Shown here one piece after another: positions 23,447-38,728 of a stretch of DNA of 64,000 bases (its first letter is position 1; each line of letters begins with the position of its first letter). This DNA comes from Eutreptiella sp. 'Long Island Sound 2002' (taxonomy: Eukaryota; Euglenozoa; Euglenophyceae; Eutreptiales; Eutreptiaceae). Made by a program: the position numbers and the translations under genes. The notes beneath the pieces are model-generated. The model was given only the letters and a program-made list of their open reading frames with translations, searched no databases and had not been told where the DNA came from. The stretch lies in assembly GCA_964036045.1 (NCBI GenBank), contig OZ038380.1, positions 116,607,699 to 116,671,698 on the forward strand, in the 5' to 3' direction.

Positions 23447-26400
23447 GTGTACTCGTGTGTACACGCCCATCTGCCGCAAGTGCAGTGGGCAGGGCGGAAG
23501 TGGGTGTCCCAATCCTATTCCTTCAAAGGAAGAGACATCTGCGTTCTCTCGGGGCCCCGCACAGATGCGACGGTACAGTCCCTGACTGATCCCGCAAATG
23601 ACCTCCTGCATGCGCGGCTCCCCTGTCCTGCGCCTGGGCACTGGGCTGTCCAGCTTCAGGAGTGCCATGAGGACCACCTGCACCTTCCGCACGCAGGAGT
23701 AGGGCCCCATCAGCTGGACCACGTGTGGTTCCCGGGGCTTTGCGACGTCTTCCGGCCGCAGCTGCCTAGTCCGTTGACTCACCGCCTAATACACCCGGTG
23801 CGCCGCAAGAAGGCCAGCAAACGCAATAAACAGTCCACTGCGGGGGACGTGTATGTGGTGGGCGGATACAGGGAGGAAGGATGGGACCCAGCCAACCCGG
23901 GGCTGTCCATGCCGTTAGTCCCGCTAGCCGCCCTCCTGTTTCTATTGGGGGACGTCTTTGAGGGTCACCAACAGCAAGACGATCCGGCGTCCGTCCCCCT
24001 ACTCACTCCTCACGCCGGGGGCGGCAAAAGCCCGCCACCACTGTGGGTTGTGCACGGGCGGCCAGCGTTTTCCAGGGCATGCGCGGTGGTGCACGGGTGC
24101 AGCGAGTGGGCAATTGTCCTTCTGCTGCCAGTAGGCCCTATCCCGGATCCGGATGAGTACTCGGTCCCGGAGGTGGTCCGGATGTCCAACGTGCCACACG
24201 ATCCGCATGTCGCCGTCACGTTGTTGCGTGATGGCGGCGCAGTGGAACAGGGGTCTGTGGTGGTATACTAGCCCTCGTGCTCCGCAACAGTTTGGGGGGC
24301 GGAGTATACCACCGCCCTGGACGCCATAAAGTCAGTCTGTGGATGTGACCTGGCCTGGAGACCACATGCGGTATATCGACCGAGGGTGGTCCTGTCCCCG
24401 GAGCTCACGGCCTCCAGTGCGACGTCCATAGGAAGGGTGGTGCAGAGCCCCCACTCCGACGTGGCGTGGCTGGAACCCCACCGGTACTGCTGGGTGCCGG
24501 TGGCGACTAAAGTCACATCGTCTGACGCGTCGCCCCAGGGAGACGACGCCACAAACGTGGCGGTGGCCAGCCACGGAATCCCCACGTGGACGGGTGCCAT
24601 CTACGGCACGGTCCCGGAGGCAGAGATCATCGGCGCGGCGGCGTACTTGTTGCACACGCCCCCGTCAGCGTGCACGGTGCACGTGGTGGATGCGTCCGTC
24701 ATAGGAGCGCATATCCGCAGGGCGCAGGAGGCCCTGTACCGTGGCATCAAGGGGCCGACATCACATCTGGTCAATCAGCACGCACTGAGCTGGATAGTGG
24801 AGGGGCTGCGGCGGCTGCCGCGCCGAGTTGGGGGGCCGCACCACTGGGTGGTGAGGCAGAGCTCGCACTTGGCGGCGGTCCCGCTCGAGGCGCCGGACTC
24901 TGCCGTGGCCCGTGCAATGGCCCCCCCTATCCATCTCGTCCTGCCAAAGGAGCACGCCATCCTCTTGGTGCTGGGGGATAATGGAGAGCTCGAGCCGCAT
25001 GTGCCATCCATGCAAGCCCTTCAGCAAGTCCGCGAGATGGAGTGGCGTTCGCTAGCGGCACGCACCAGGGCGCACACGCCACTGGCTGGCGCCTGCGAGG
25101 CGGTGCCCCTGGGAGCTGTACACCACGGCCCAACGCACAGAAATATGCTGCGGGCACGTGACGGTCGCTTGTCCACCATGCAGGTCATGCGACGGTGGAG
25201 ACAGAAGCTCACGCGTATGGCAATACCGGCCCACCCCTGTATCTTCTGTGGGGGGCCGGAGGAGGACATTGGCCACATGCGCCTACTGTGTGCGCGGGAC
25301 GAGGAAGTGGCTGGGCTCCTGTGCAGGCGTGTGGAGGAGTTCACAGCGGAACTACCCTTGACAGACAGGGCGGTGGAGTTCGTGGCGTGGAGGGAGCACG
25401 GCTGCAGATGGACGGAATCCCTGATGGCAGGTGTCGTCCCCGGGGACCTGAAGCGGCTGTTCGCTGCGGTGCGAGCGGCGTCGTCCCGGGGCCCTGCCAA
25501 GGCCAGGCTCTTTGTGGAGGACATGGTCCAGATTGGGGAAGATGTGTATGCCCGCAGGAACCATCGGCTCACCCAGATCATGCAGCTGCCGATGCAAGAT
25601 CGAAGGAGGGCGGTATACGCGTTCCTGCGAGGTGACACACCCTTCTGCCCGCCGGCAGGGAGAATCTAACGGCGTCCCCCATGGAACCCGTTTGCCGGCC
25701 TCCCTAGCAACCTGCGGGCAACCTTTCAAAGGGCACCGCTGCACGCACTGCTGGTGCCACGGTCGTGCATCGCGCAAGAAGAGGCCATGACCTTGTTCCC
25801 TCACTGGATGGCGGCGGTGGCGCAGGCCTTCAGCCAGTGGATCGAATCCTGGGTGGCACGGGACATCACGGCATTCAGGGAGTGGTCCCGCGTGGTGTCA
25901 GCGCAATCGTGGGCCCTGGTGCGTGGTACCATGGTGACAAGCCCTGACGGCAAGAGTGATCCCTGGCTCCAGGTGTACGCCAACCATCCAGCAGTGGGGA
26001 ATGTCATGGGCTGGCCTCGCGAGGTGCTGCCGGTCCTTCAGCAACCTCTGTGCAGTCTCCCAATCCTGGCGGTGGCTGTCGTACTTGACGTGGGTACGTT
26101 GTGGCTGTATGACCGGCAGCTGCGACGAGCCATAGCAGCGGTCACGGAGCAGCGGTCCATGGCAGTGTTAGTGGGCTCCAAGCAGCTGGCACGGGTACAG
26201 GGCGACGACGCGCAAGACCACGTCACGGAGGCCATGTTCGCTCTGCCAGAGGGGGACGACCACGTGGCTGCCGATGCCCGTCACACCCTTGACACCCTGG
26301 GCCTCGCGGTGGTCATTGAGGCTCGGGCGGGAGGACAACGCTTGGTTCTGGCATGGGCCAGGGGCCCGGAGCAGGACGGGGTTGATGTCATCGGGGAGGT

Positions 26401-27028
26401 CTTACGGGACTACGGTTGGGAGCTCCTGGCGCATGGCACACACAGCCCCAAAGTTGCGCGGTGGCCCCGGCTGCTTTTGAGCCTGCCGGTGATGCCCGAC
26501 GGGCGACCGATACTCCGCCCGGTGTCCACGTGGGAGGAAGCGAGGCGCAGCCTCCTCAGTTGTGCCACACCACGCACGCTGGCGGGTGCTTTGCTCGGAC
26601 TCCAGCACGCGTGCTGCGATGTATGGCAGGACCTGTGGTCGCAGTGTTGTGATGGTAGCTGCGTTCCGTCGCGGTCTGTGCTTCCGCAGCGATGCCACGG
26701 GTGCAGGGAAATGATGTCACTTTGGGTTCATCAGTGTGCCTCCGTCCCACTATGCGGGACATGTAAGGAGCGTGCGGATAGGGGGTGGCCTAAGGCGAGG
26801 TGGGCACTGCGGCACTCTAGACACATGTCCTCAAGTGCCTGGAAGACTATCCACGGTAGCCTGAAGAGCGTCCGAGTGGAAGGGGTACGGTGCCCTGGAG
26901 CGCCGTCGGCGGCCCTGCCCCTGATGGTGTGGTGGGCGGCTCTGGAGGGCGACTCACGGATACTCTGGTTGTGGCATCACGGACGAAATGGTGACGGCGT
27001 GGTGGGGGCCGGGGGTGATGCAGATTGA
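23447..27028 (+). CDS. LINE ORF2 C-terminal region, intact if UAR is Gln
   Basis: One frame of 1,193 codons ending in TGA (27026-27028). It is interrupted only by TAG at 24269-24271 and TAA at 25667-25669, where the long copy has CAG and CAA. RNase H is complete: Asp in SSDAS, Glu in EAEII, Asp in VVDAS and Asp in EAPDSAVA (about 24.5-24.9 kb). A C-x2-C-x8-H-x4-C knuckle (CIFCGG..H..C) lies near 25240. The last 400 residues contain a conserved Cys cluster (26.6-26.8 kb). There are no frameshifts over 3.6 kb, unlike the long copy. The first codons reflect the 5' truncation, so no start codon is expected. Confidence 0.85.
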
Positions 27029-29499
<2,471 letters not shown>

Positions 29500-30071
29500 A
29501 GCCCTCTCCCCTTAAATCTACCTAACAACAAGCAACAAGCAACAACAAGCACCGCGTCACCATTCCATTTTGGCCATTACTTCGTCCCAACGCCTCGGGC
29601 TGTACTCTACTCTAGCCATCCTAGAGCCGAGGTGGTGGCCTTGCCAAATCCAAGTTTTGAGCCAAAAACTCACCGGTGGGGGACCGGGGCGGTGGCGCAA
29701 AGTCAGGAGGTGCCCTCCCAAATGTGCGCAGTTTTGCGCCGCACTGACAGCCCCAAACCAAGAACGGGATGTATCTTGGGCTACGTGGCTCAAAATCTGA
29801 TTTTGAGGGCACGTAGTCCACCCGCAACCCCCCACTTTTTTGGTTTCCATCCCTCGGAATCGCCCAAACGGACGCCTAGACCCCCGTACCACCACCCACT
29901 AGGCTACTTACTGCCAGCTGCAAGCTGGAGCCCAAACCGGTGTGTGCCAAAATGGGTCCGCGGGGTCCACCGGGGGCAAAAAAATGGCCGTTTTCAAAGT
30001 TGATCCTAGAACATGTGGGATGCCAAAACAAGAGGTTTTACCCCGTTTTGAGTCACTGGTGACCCGTTTTG
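29500..30071 (+). mobile_element. Box-family element, partial
   Basis: Starts with the variant terminus ACAGCCCTCTCCCC and runs to GACCCGTTTTG. There its homology to the copy at 33776 stops and a different TIR element begins. Confidence 0.75.
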
Positions 30072-30707
30072 TGCATGTTGTAACGCGTGTAATTTTTTTT
30101 GCGGTAAATGCGTGTAAAAGACTTCTTATTGTCGTGTACTTTTTTTGTGCGGTAAATGCCTGTACATGAAAAAACTGAGTACTCGCATTTACCGCAAAAG
30201 AAAATTGGACGACAATACCATTTTTTTACACGCATTTAGTGCAAAAAAAAATTACACGACAATCCGATTTTTTTTACTCGCATTTACCGCAAAAAAAAAT
30301 TACACGGCTTTACCGCCAAAAAAAAATTACACGATTTTGCAGCAAATAAAAAAAAATTACACGATGTTAGAGCAGATAAAAAAAATTACACGATTGAACA
30401 ATTTTTTTGTACTCGTCCCCTTGAGTCGGGGTGATGGACTCTCGCACTTCGCTGTGGCCCTTGAGCCGGGGTGATGGACTTCCACGCTTTGGCGTGGCCA
30501 GAAATAACTCCCGCTGGTCACTACGGGGAGATAATTACGGGGCACGGGCAGGGCCTAGGGGGTGGTTCCCTAGTGTGCTCAACCGTGATCTTTACGGCCT
30601 CTTACCGCGGGCCGCTACACTTTTTGGGATATTTTAAACCTCCGGCTTGGTTTCCCCCCCTTCATTGTATGTTGTGTGTTGTACGTTGCGTTTTCCCTTT
30701 GCTTTTA

Positions 30708-30715
<8 letters not shown>

Positions 30716-30756
<41 letters not shown>

Positions 30757-30758
30757 AT
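30716..30758. repeat. (GT)n microsatellite
   Basis: About 20 GT dinucleotides inside the TIR element. Confidence 0.95.
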
Positions 30759-30778
30759 GTGTACCATTCATTCTTGGA

Positions 30779-31230
30779 CGGTGGCGTGAGGTGCCGGATA
30801 GCTACCCCAATAACTCGTCCCGTCAGCTGCAGCGTGACCAGCAGTTCATTGAGGAGTTGACCAAGCAGCGCGTACCTGAATTGCGCGCATCTTGTGAGCT
30901 GAACACCAGTCCTGGTGCAAATCCCAAGTCTTCCGATACGAAGACTGACCTCATCTACAAACGTGCATTCTGCAACTACTTGTAGCGGGTGCATGTTTTG
31001 TAGGCCTTCTCCATTACCGTTGTTCCATCCACCTATTTGGAGTGCCAAAGGTGGAGCTTATAAATATGCTATTATATTTTCGGAGTCCAAGGCCTTGGTG
31101 GCCACGGAGAGTATTTCCAACTTGCGCCACTGCCTTTAGCAGTTTTCGCACTGCATGCAAGAGCCTTCGGGCCTTCAGCGCATCTTGGTGGATGCCATCT
31201 ACTGTGCACCTTGTGGGAGTTGTTGGCACT
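30779..31230 (+). CDS. Possible coding segments inside the TIR element
   Basis: Two protein-like stretches lie on the plus strand. One (30779-30985) is helical and charged, with QLQRDQQFIEELTKQRVPEL. The other (31040-31230) contains ALVATESISNLRHCL followed by TAG and QFSHCMQEP in the same frame, which reads on if TAG is Gln. They lie in different frames, so an intron or decay separates them. No family was recognised; they may be transposase remnants. Confidence 0.3.
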
Positions 31231-31732
31231 AATGTTGGCTATGCCCCTGCCGGGTTCCCTTTTTTCAACACACCCAGTTTTGTTCCCAGTGCTGGCACAC
31301 TGATGTTGGCCATGGCCCTGTCAAGACTCTTTTTCTTGGTCCTGATTTTGTTACTAGTGCCAAGTCCCGGTTTTTATATTTGATACTATGTTATATTGGC
31401 CGAGTCCCAATTAAATGGTGGCCACACAAAGTATTTTGTGCTTTGTGGACATGGCGTCCCATCATTAAGGTCGCTACGGGGTGCCGTACGGAACCGGCGG
31501 CTGTACAGATGGCGTATATATTGCAAAACTGTGTACGTATTGCGTATATATCACATTATCGTGAAAAAAAAATTACTTGCCTTTGCGGCAAAAAAAAATT
31601 ACACGACATTACCGCAAAAACAAAAATTACACGACATTACCACAAAAAAAAATTACACGACTTTACCGAAAAAAAAAATTCCCTGAAGTACGATTTTTTT
31701 GGTACGCGACTTACAATGTGTCAATGCAGAAG

Positions 31733-31893
31733 ATGGCTAGAGTAGAGTAGAGCCCGAAGCGGTGGGGAGGAGTAATGAAAAAACAGAAAGGATAAGTGTA
31801 GTTGTTGTTGTTGTTGTTGTTGTGTTGTTGTTGTTGCGTGCTTGTTGTCGTTGCTTGTTGTTGCTAGCTAGATTTGAGGGGAGAGGGGTGTAG
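31733..31893 (-). mobile_element. Box-family element, left-end fragment
   Basis: AAGATGGCTAGAGTAGAGTAG, a (GTT)n tract, and the terminus GGGGAGAGGGGTGTAG, followed by TA-rich DNA (31895-32012). Confidence 0.75.
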
Positions 31894-31894
31894 T

Positions 31895-31895
31895 A

Positions 31896-31934
<39 letters not shown>

Positions 31935-31940
31935 TACATA

Positions 31941-31974
<34 letters not shown>

Positions 31975-32012
31975 CATATACATGTATATATATATATATA
32001 CATTTCTATATA
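31895..32012. repeat. (TA)n microsatellite with regular interruptions
   Basis: A TA tract with several TATACATATATGTATA-type palindromic interruptions between two box termini. Confidence 0.9.
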
Positions 32013-32014
32013 TT

Positions 32015-32870
32015 ACTACAGCCCTCTCCCCTTAAATCTAGCTAACAACAATCAACAAGCAACAACAAGGAACACGTCACCATTCCGTTTTGCCCATTAC
32101 TCCGCCCCAAGGCCTCCAGCTGTACTCTACTCTAGCCATCCCAGAGCTCAGGTGGTGGCCTTGCCAAATCCAAGTTTTGAGCCGAAAGCTCACCGGTGGG
32201 GGACCGGGGCGGTGGCGCAAAGTCAGGAGGTGCCCTCCCAAATCTGCGCAGTTTTAGGCCGAAAGCAGCCATTTTTCGCCCAAAAGAGCCCCAAAACCCA
32301 GGCAAAACCCCCAAACGAAGGGAAACGGTTGCTGCACTCCACGTGCGGCTTAACTTCCCCGTGTCAAAGAGCCCTTCGTTGCCCTTCAACTCCACGATGT
32401 GTCCGAGAAACGGCCCAAAAAGGCGCCAAAAAGCCCGAAACCAAGAACGGGATGTATCTTGGGCTACGTGGCTCAAAATCTGATTTTGAGGGCACCTAGT
32501 CCACACGGAACCCCCCACTTTTTTTGGTTTTCACCCCTCGGAATCGCCCAAACGGACGCCTAGACCCCCATACCACCACCCACTAGGCTACGGCAAGGTG
32601 CAAGCTAGAGCCCTAAACGGTGTGTGCCAAAATGGGTCCACGGGGTCCACCGTGGGCCAAAAAATGGCCGTTTTCAAAGTTGCTCCCAGACCACGTGGGA
32701 TGCCAAAACAGGTTTTGGCCCTCCGAAAATGGCAAAATGCCTTAAGATGGGCGCTTTTGGGGCAAAAAACGGGTCAAAAAGGGGTCAAAAACACGTTTTT
32801 CGGAAAATGACCCTAGACCATATGGGGTGCACAAACAAGTGAAATGAGGTCATTTTGGGCCCGTTTTGAC
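32015..32870 (+). mobile_element. Box-family element, left arm of an inverted pair
   Basis: Starts CTACAGCCCTCTCCCC. The left-half block is followed by TTTTGGGCC-type repeats, up to CAAACAAGTGAAATGAGG near 32850. The following copy repeats it in reverse. Confidence 0.7.
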
Positions 32871-32879
32871 CCCGATTGA

Positions 32880-33764
32880 CCCTTCCCTTGGCTCCACATG
32901 GAAAAACACGTTCTTGACCCCTTTTTGACCCGTTTTCTGCCCCAGAAGCACCCATTTTCAAGGCATTTTGCCATTTTCGAAGGGCCAAAACGGGCCACCA
33001 GTGGCTCAAAAAGGGCTAAAACCACTTGTTTTGGCATCCCACGTGGTCTAGGAGCAACTTTGAAAACGGCCATTTTTTTGCCCCCGGTGGACCCCGTGGA
33101 CCCATTTTGGCACCCACCGGTTTCGGCGGGAGCTTGCAGCTAGCCGCAGCATAGTGTGCACCGGTAGGGGGGGCCTAGGCGTCCGTTTGGGCGATTTTAA
33201 GGGGTGGAAACCACAAAAAGTGGGGGGTTGCGGGTGGACTAGGTACCCTCGGAATCGGGGTTTGAGCCACGTAGCCCAAGATACGGCCCGTTCTTGGTTT
33301 CGGGCTGTAGGTGCACATCACGCAGATTTGGGGGCGTTTTGGCGCTATTTTGGGCCAATTCTCGGACATATCGCGGAGTTAGAGGGCACCAAAGGGCTCT
33401 CTGACACGGGGAAGCCAAGCCGCACGTGCAGAGTAGTAGCCGATTGCCTTCGTTCGACTGTTTTGAACGGGCTCTAGGGCCGTTTTGGGCAAATAATGGC
33501 TGCTTTTGGCCCAAAATTGCGCAAATTTGGGAGGGTACCTCCCGACTTGGCGCCCACGCCCCGGGCCGCCACCGTTGATCTTTTGGCTCAAAACTTGGAT
33601 TTGGCAAGGCCACCACCTAGGCTCTACGATGGCTAGAGTAGAGTAGGGCCCGAAGCGTTGGGGCGGAGTGATGGCCAAAACGGCTTGGTGACGTGCTTGT
33701 TGGTATTGTTGTTGTTGCTTGCTTGTTGCTTGTTGCTAGCTAGATTTAAGGGGAGAGGGGTGTG
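32880..33764 (-). mobile_element. Box-family element, right arm of an inverted pair
   Basis: Reverse-orientation copy ending at GGGGAGAGGGGTGTGG. With the copy at 32015 it forms an inverted repeat of nearly 0.9 kb per arm. Confidence 0.7.
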
Positions 33765-33775
33765 GTAATATATTT

Positions 33776-35192
33776 CTACACCCCTCTCCCCTTAAATCTA
33801 GCTAGCAACAACAACAAGCAAGCAACAATAGCATACCACCATTCCGTTTTGGCCAGTACCCCGCCCCATCGCTTTGGACCGTATCCTACGCTAGCCATCC
33901 TAGAGCCTAGGTGGTGGCCTTGCCAAATCCAAGTTTTGAGCCAAAAACTCACCGGTGGCGGCTCGCGGCAGTGGCGCCAAGTCGGGAGGTGCCCTCCAAA
34001 TTCTGCGCAGTTTTGGGCCGAAAACAGCCATTTTTCGCCCAAAACGGCCCCCAACGGCCGGGTAAAATGTCCAAACGAAGTGCAACGGTGGCCAGACTCC
34101 ACGTGCGGCTTAACTTCCCCGTGTCAAAGAGCCCTTTGTTGCCCTTCACCTCCACGATTTGTCCGAGAAACAGCCCAAAAAGGCGCCAAAAGGCCCGAAA
34201 ATCTGCGCAACGTGCACCGACAGCCCGAAACCAAGAACAGGATATATCTTGGGCTACGCCGCTCCAAAAACCGATTTTGAGAGCACCTAGTCTACCCGCA
34301 ACCCCCCACTGTTTTGGTTTCCACCCCATGAAATCGCCCAAACGGACGCCTAGACTCCCGTACCAGCACCCACTAGGCTACGGCCAGCTGCAAGTTCGAG
34401 CCCAAACCGCTGTGTGTCAAAATGGGTCCACGGGGTCCACCGGGGGCAAAAAGTGGCCGTTTTCAAACTTCCTCCTAGAAGATGTGGGATGCCAAAACAA
34501 GTGGTTTTACCCCGTTTGATCCACTGGTGACCCGTTTTGGCCCTCTGAAAATTGGAAAATGCCTTGACAATGGGCGCTATTGGGGCAGAAAGGGGGTCAA
34601 AAAGGGGTCAAAAACACGTTTTTCGAAAAATGACCGTGGACCATATGGGGTGCACAAACAAGTGAAATGAGGTCATTTTGGGCCCGTTTCGACCCGGATT
34701 TGCCCTTCCAAAGCCCAAAAAGGCCTGATAATGGGCCATTTTGGCGCCAAAAATGCAACAAAAGGGGTCCAAAATGGGTTTTCCAAAACTGGTAAACTAC
34801 AAAGGGGTAGGGTATGACATCAGTGTGGACGGAATCTTACCTAGATAGCTAACAATAGGCATGTTAGTGACAACATTGATAATATGTGCCATTCTACAAC
34901 CAAGAAAGTGACTGGGAAGCGGGGAAATGAAGAAACCATCGTGCTGTTCCATAATTTTCCATGCTATACAGGGGGTATAGTGTGGGAACGGCAAATTTTA
35001 GGGGTATAATGCCTATTTTTAGCAATCCTGGTACTGGTGCCATTCGGGATGCACATGGGTGTTGAGCCCATTTTTGGCCCGTTTTGACCCTATTTGCCCC
35101 ATCCACACACCTCCAAGAGCCAAGGGGTATCCTTATGCTGTACCCTGATGCCGTGGATGTGGAGCCATGTGGAGTTGGGGAGAGGGGTGTAG
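33776..35192 (+). mobile_element. Box-family TIR element, complete copy
   Basis: Starts CTACACCCCTCTCCCC and ends GGGGAGAGGGGTGTAG, 1.4 kb. The segment 34790-35080 is not shared with the other copies I compared and holds no recognisable gene. Its left terminus is only about 12 bp from the terminus of the previous, oppositely oriented copy. Confidence 0.7.
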
Positions 35193-35197
35193 ATTAC

Positions 35198-35558
<361 letters not shown>

Positions 35559-35560
<2 letters not shown>

Positions 35561-36667
35561 AGCAACAAGCAACACGTCTCCGTGCCGTTTTGGCCACTGC
35601 ACCTTCCCATCGCCTTGAGCTTGACTCTACTTTAGCCATCCTAGAGCCTAGGTGGTGGCCTTGCCAAATCCAAGTTTTGAGCCAAAAACTCAGCGGTGGC
35701 GGCCCGGGGCGCCGGCGCCAAGTTGGGAGGTGCCCTCCCAAATCTGCGCAGTTTTGGGCCAAAAACAGCCATTTTTCGCCCAAAACAGCCCTAGTAAGGG
35801 TTCAAAACAGCCAAACGAAGGCAAACGGCTACTACACTGCACGTGCGGCTTGAGTTTCTCGTGACCAAGGGACCTTTGGTGCCTTCTAACTCCACGATAT
35901 GTCCGAGAAACGGCCCAAAAAGGCGCCAAAAAGCCCCAAAAACTGCGCAATGTGCACCAGCACCCCAAAACCAAGAACGGGCCGTATCTTGGGCTACGTG
36001 GCTCAAAAACGAATTCCCAGGGCACCTAGTCCACCCGCAACCCCCCACTTTTTGTGGTTTCCAAGCCTCAGAATCGCCCAACGAGACACGTAGACCCCCG
36101 TACCAGCCCACGCACAGTGGGGGCCAACGGTGGGTCCACCAGGGTCCCCAGGGCGAAAAAAAAGATTTTTTCCAAAGTTGTTCCTAGACCACTTGGGATG
36201 CTCAATCAAGTGTTTTTAGGCCGTTTTGAGCCCGTGGTGGCGCGTTTTGGGCCATGGAAAATCCCAAAATACCTTGAAAATGGGCTGTTTTGGGACCAAC
36301 AATGCGTCAAAAATGGGTGAAAAACGCGGTTTTCCAAAAGTGATCCTGGACCATTTATGATGCTCAAACAAGTGGTTTTTGCCCATTTTGAGCCCGTGGC
36401 GACAGGTTTGTGCTCATGGAAAAACCCAAAATGCCCTGAAAATGGGCCATTTTGGGACCAAAAATGGGTCCAAAATGGGTCAAAAACGCGTTTTTCCAAA
36501 AGTGATCCCGGACCATTTGGGATGCTGAAACAAGTGTTTTTAGCCCGTTTTGAGCCCGTTTTGACCGAGTTTAGCCCCTTCCACCGCATGTATGCACCAC
36601 TTTGTGCCCTTCGCCCGTACCTTAGAGCCGTGTGGTGGAGCCACCTAGAGTTGGGAGAGGGGTGTAG
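35559..36667 (+). mobile_element. Box-family element, near-complete
   Basis: Lacks the first TIR bases (starts in the CAAGCAACAAGC block) but has the right terminus GGGAGAGGGGTGTAG. The right half holds three tandem units of about 160 bp. It is very similar to the copy at 1284-2490. Confidence 0.75.
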
Positions 36668-36673
36668 ATTGGA

Positions 36674-36964
<291 letters not shown>

Positions 36965-36965
36965 G

Positions 36966-37477
36966 GGACATTCATAACATGCCAACGCGGAGCAAATTCG
37001 TGTATTTTCAGGGGTTTCTCCATTTTTCGTCCAGAGCACCAAAATTTCGTTCCGTAGGGGGGGGTATGTGTATACTTTTTGAAATCTGTGAGAAAAGGCC
37101 ATTTCAGAAATGCATGGGTGAGGGGGGGGTAGCTGACAATATTTTTGAGCATCGAGGCCAAACTTTTCGGTGTTTGCACGATTTTCGACCCCAGGTTGCT
37201 GCAAAGTCGGCACGCAAACATGCACTGAACGTTTCACACTTGCTTATTCCGAATCGTCATTTGCGCTGTCTTTTTCAGGCAGGGCTGGGACCCCATTTGG
37301 GCAGACATCACCATGCTTATTGTTAGGAACATATTTTTTCAGCTTTTGCCAATCCTGCAACCTGCGGCTTTTCACCGGTACCCACCCTGAATTCAGAGGC
37401 ATTGCCCATGCACATGCACATGCAGGTTGCTGCGAACCACCTGTACGAGGCTTTTTTGCGGGGCTAGGGGTCTTCAT
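36966..37477 (-). CDS. Unrecognised coding island between TA tracts
   Basis: ATG at 37475-37477 ([18 protein letters not shown]), then a basic region with [16 protein letters not shown] and an acidic [10 protein letters not shown]. An in-frame TAA at 37244-37246 follows, after which the same frame stays open for another 90 codons into the TA tract. If TAA is Gln the exon is about 170 codons, and the real end is probably a splice site before the TA tract. AT content is higher than in the LINE. No family was recognised. Confidence 0.4.
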
Positions 37478-37793
37478 GCGACTAACCTGCACCAAGGTAG
37501 AACCCCCGGGGATGCAACAGCACGTTGCGTGAATTTGTATGCGGACATGGTGCCTGTCTGTTGACAACAACAGCCAGCAAGCAACACAGGCACTGTCTAA
37601 AAAAGACGAAAATCTCAAACATACTGTCAGTACAACATGCAGACCCAGGGTGTTCCAAATAGCCCTTTTCAAGGGCTTTCCGAATATACCCCACATACCC
37701 CCCCCTTTGGGACACTCAGCGGGCACAAACAAGGCAACAATCACGGTGATCCCTGAAAACGCTCCGTGTTGGCATATTCCTGCACGTCCCCGA

Positions 37794-38044
<251 letters not shown>

Positions 38045-38728
38045 TCCAATCTACACCCCTCTCCCAACTCTAGGTGGCTCCACCACACGGCTGTAAGGTA
38101 CGTGCGAAAGGTGCGTTTTTCACCCAGTTTTGAGCCATTTTTGGTGTTGAAACCAGCCCCTTTTCAAGGCATTTTGGGATTTTCCGTGGGCCAAAACGCG
38201 GCAGCACGGGCTCAAAATGGGTCCAAACCACTTGTTTGAGCATCCCGAATGGTCCTGGATCACTTTTGGGAAAACGCGTTTTTCACCCATTTTTGACGCA
38301 TATTTGGGTCCAAAACGGCCCATTTTCAAGGCATTTTGGGATTTTCCATGGCCCAAAACGCGTCACCACGGGCTCAAAACGGCCTAAAAACACATGTTTG
38401 AGCATCCCAAGTGGTCTAGGAACAACTTTGGAAAAAATGATTTTTTTCGCCCCGGGGACCCTGGTGGACCCACGGGTGGGCGAAAATTGGCTTGCGCCCA
38501 CGGGGGGTCACGGATGTCCATTTCCCAAACCCCCCCCCCCCCCTTCTGGCCCGCCGTGACGGGGCAGTGACAACCGGTATACACAGCCCCCCAGTCCCCC
38601 CCCCCTACCCCCAACGGTGGTGGTATTTATGTCCGGTCCATTCCGGTTGCATCCCATAGCACGGGGGGGGGGGGGGGGTGCAACGCCCCACCATGGCCTC
38701 CCGTTGGCAAATTAGTCTGATGCAGATG

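Larger units (their letters stand above)
30072..31732. mobile_element. TIR element with subterminal 25-30 bp repeats
   Basis: 1.66 kb inserted between two box fragments. The ends are imperfect inverted repeats: the left reads TGCATGTTGTAACGCGTGTA, and the right, read inward, has TGCAT, TTGTAA and CGCGTAC in the same order. Near both ends are arrays of a unit close to TTACCGCAAAAAAAAATTAC followed by ACGAC (30.09-30.40 and 31.56-31.68 kb). Base composition is AT-rich, unlike the flanks. Paired subterminal repeats are a hallmark of several DNA transposon groups, where the transposase binds them. Autonomous or not is unknown. Confidence 0.65.

Noticed and set aside
24269-25669. Reading TAG/TAA in the second LINE copy as ordinary nonsense mutations
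   Set aside because: Possible for any one site, but the consistent CAR correspondence, the same pattern in unrelated genes and TGA terminators favour recoding. It remains the main alternative.
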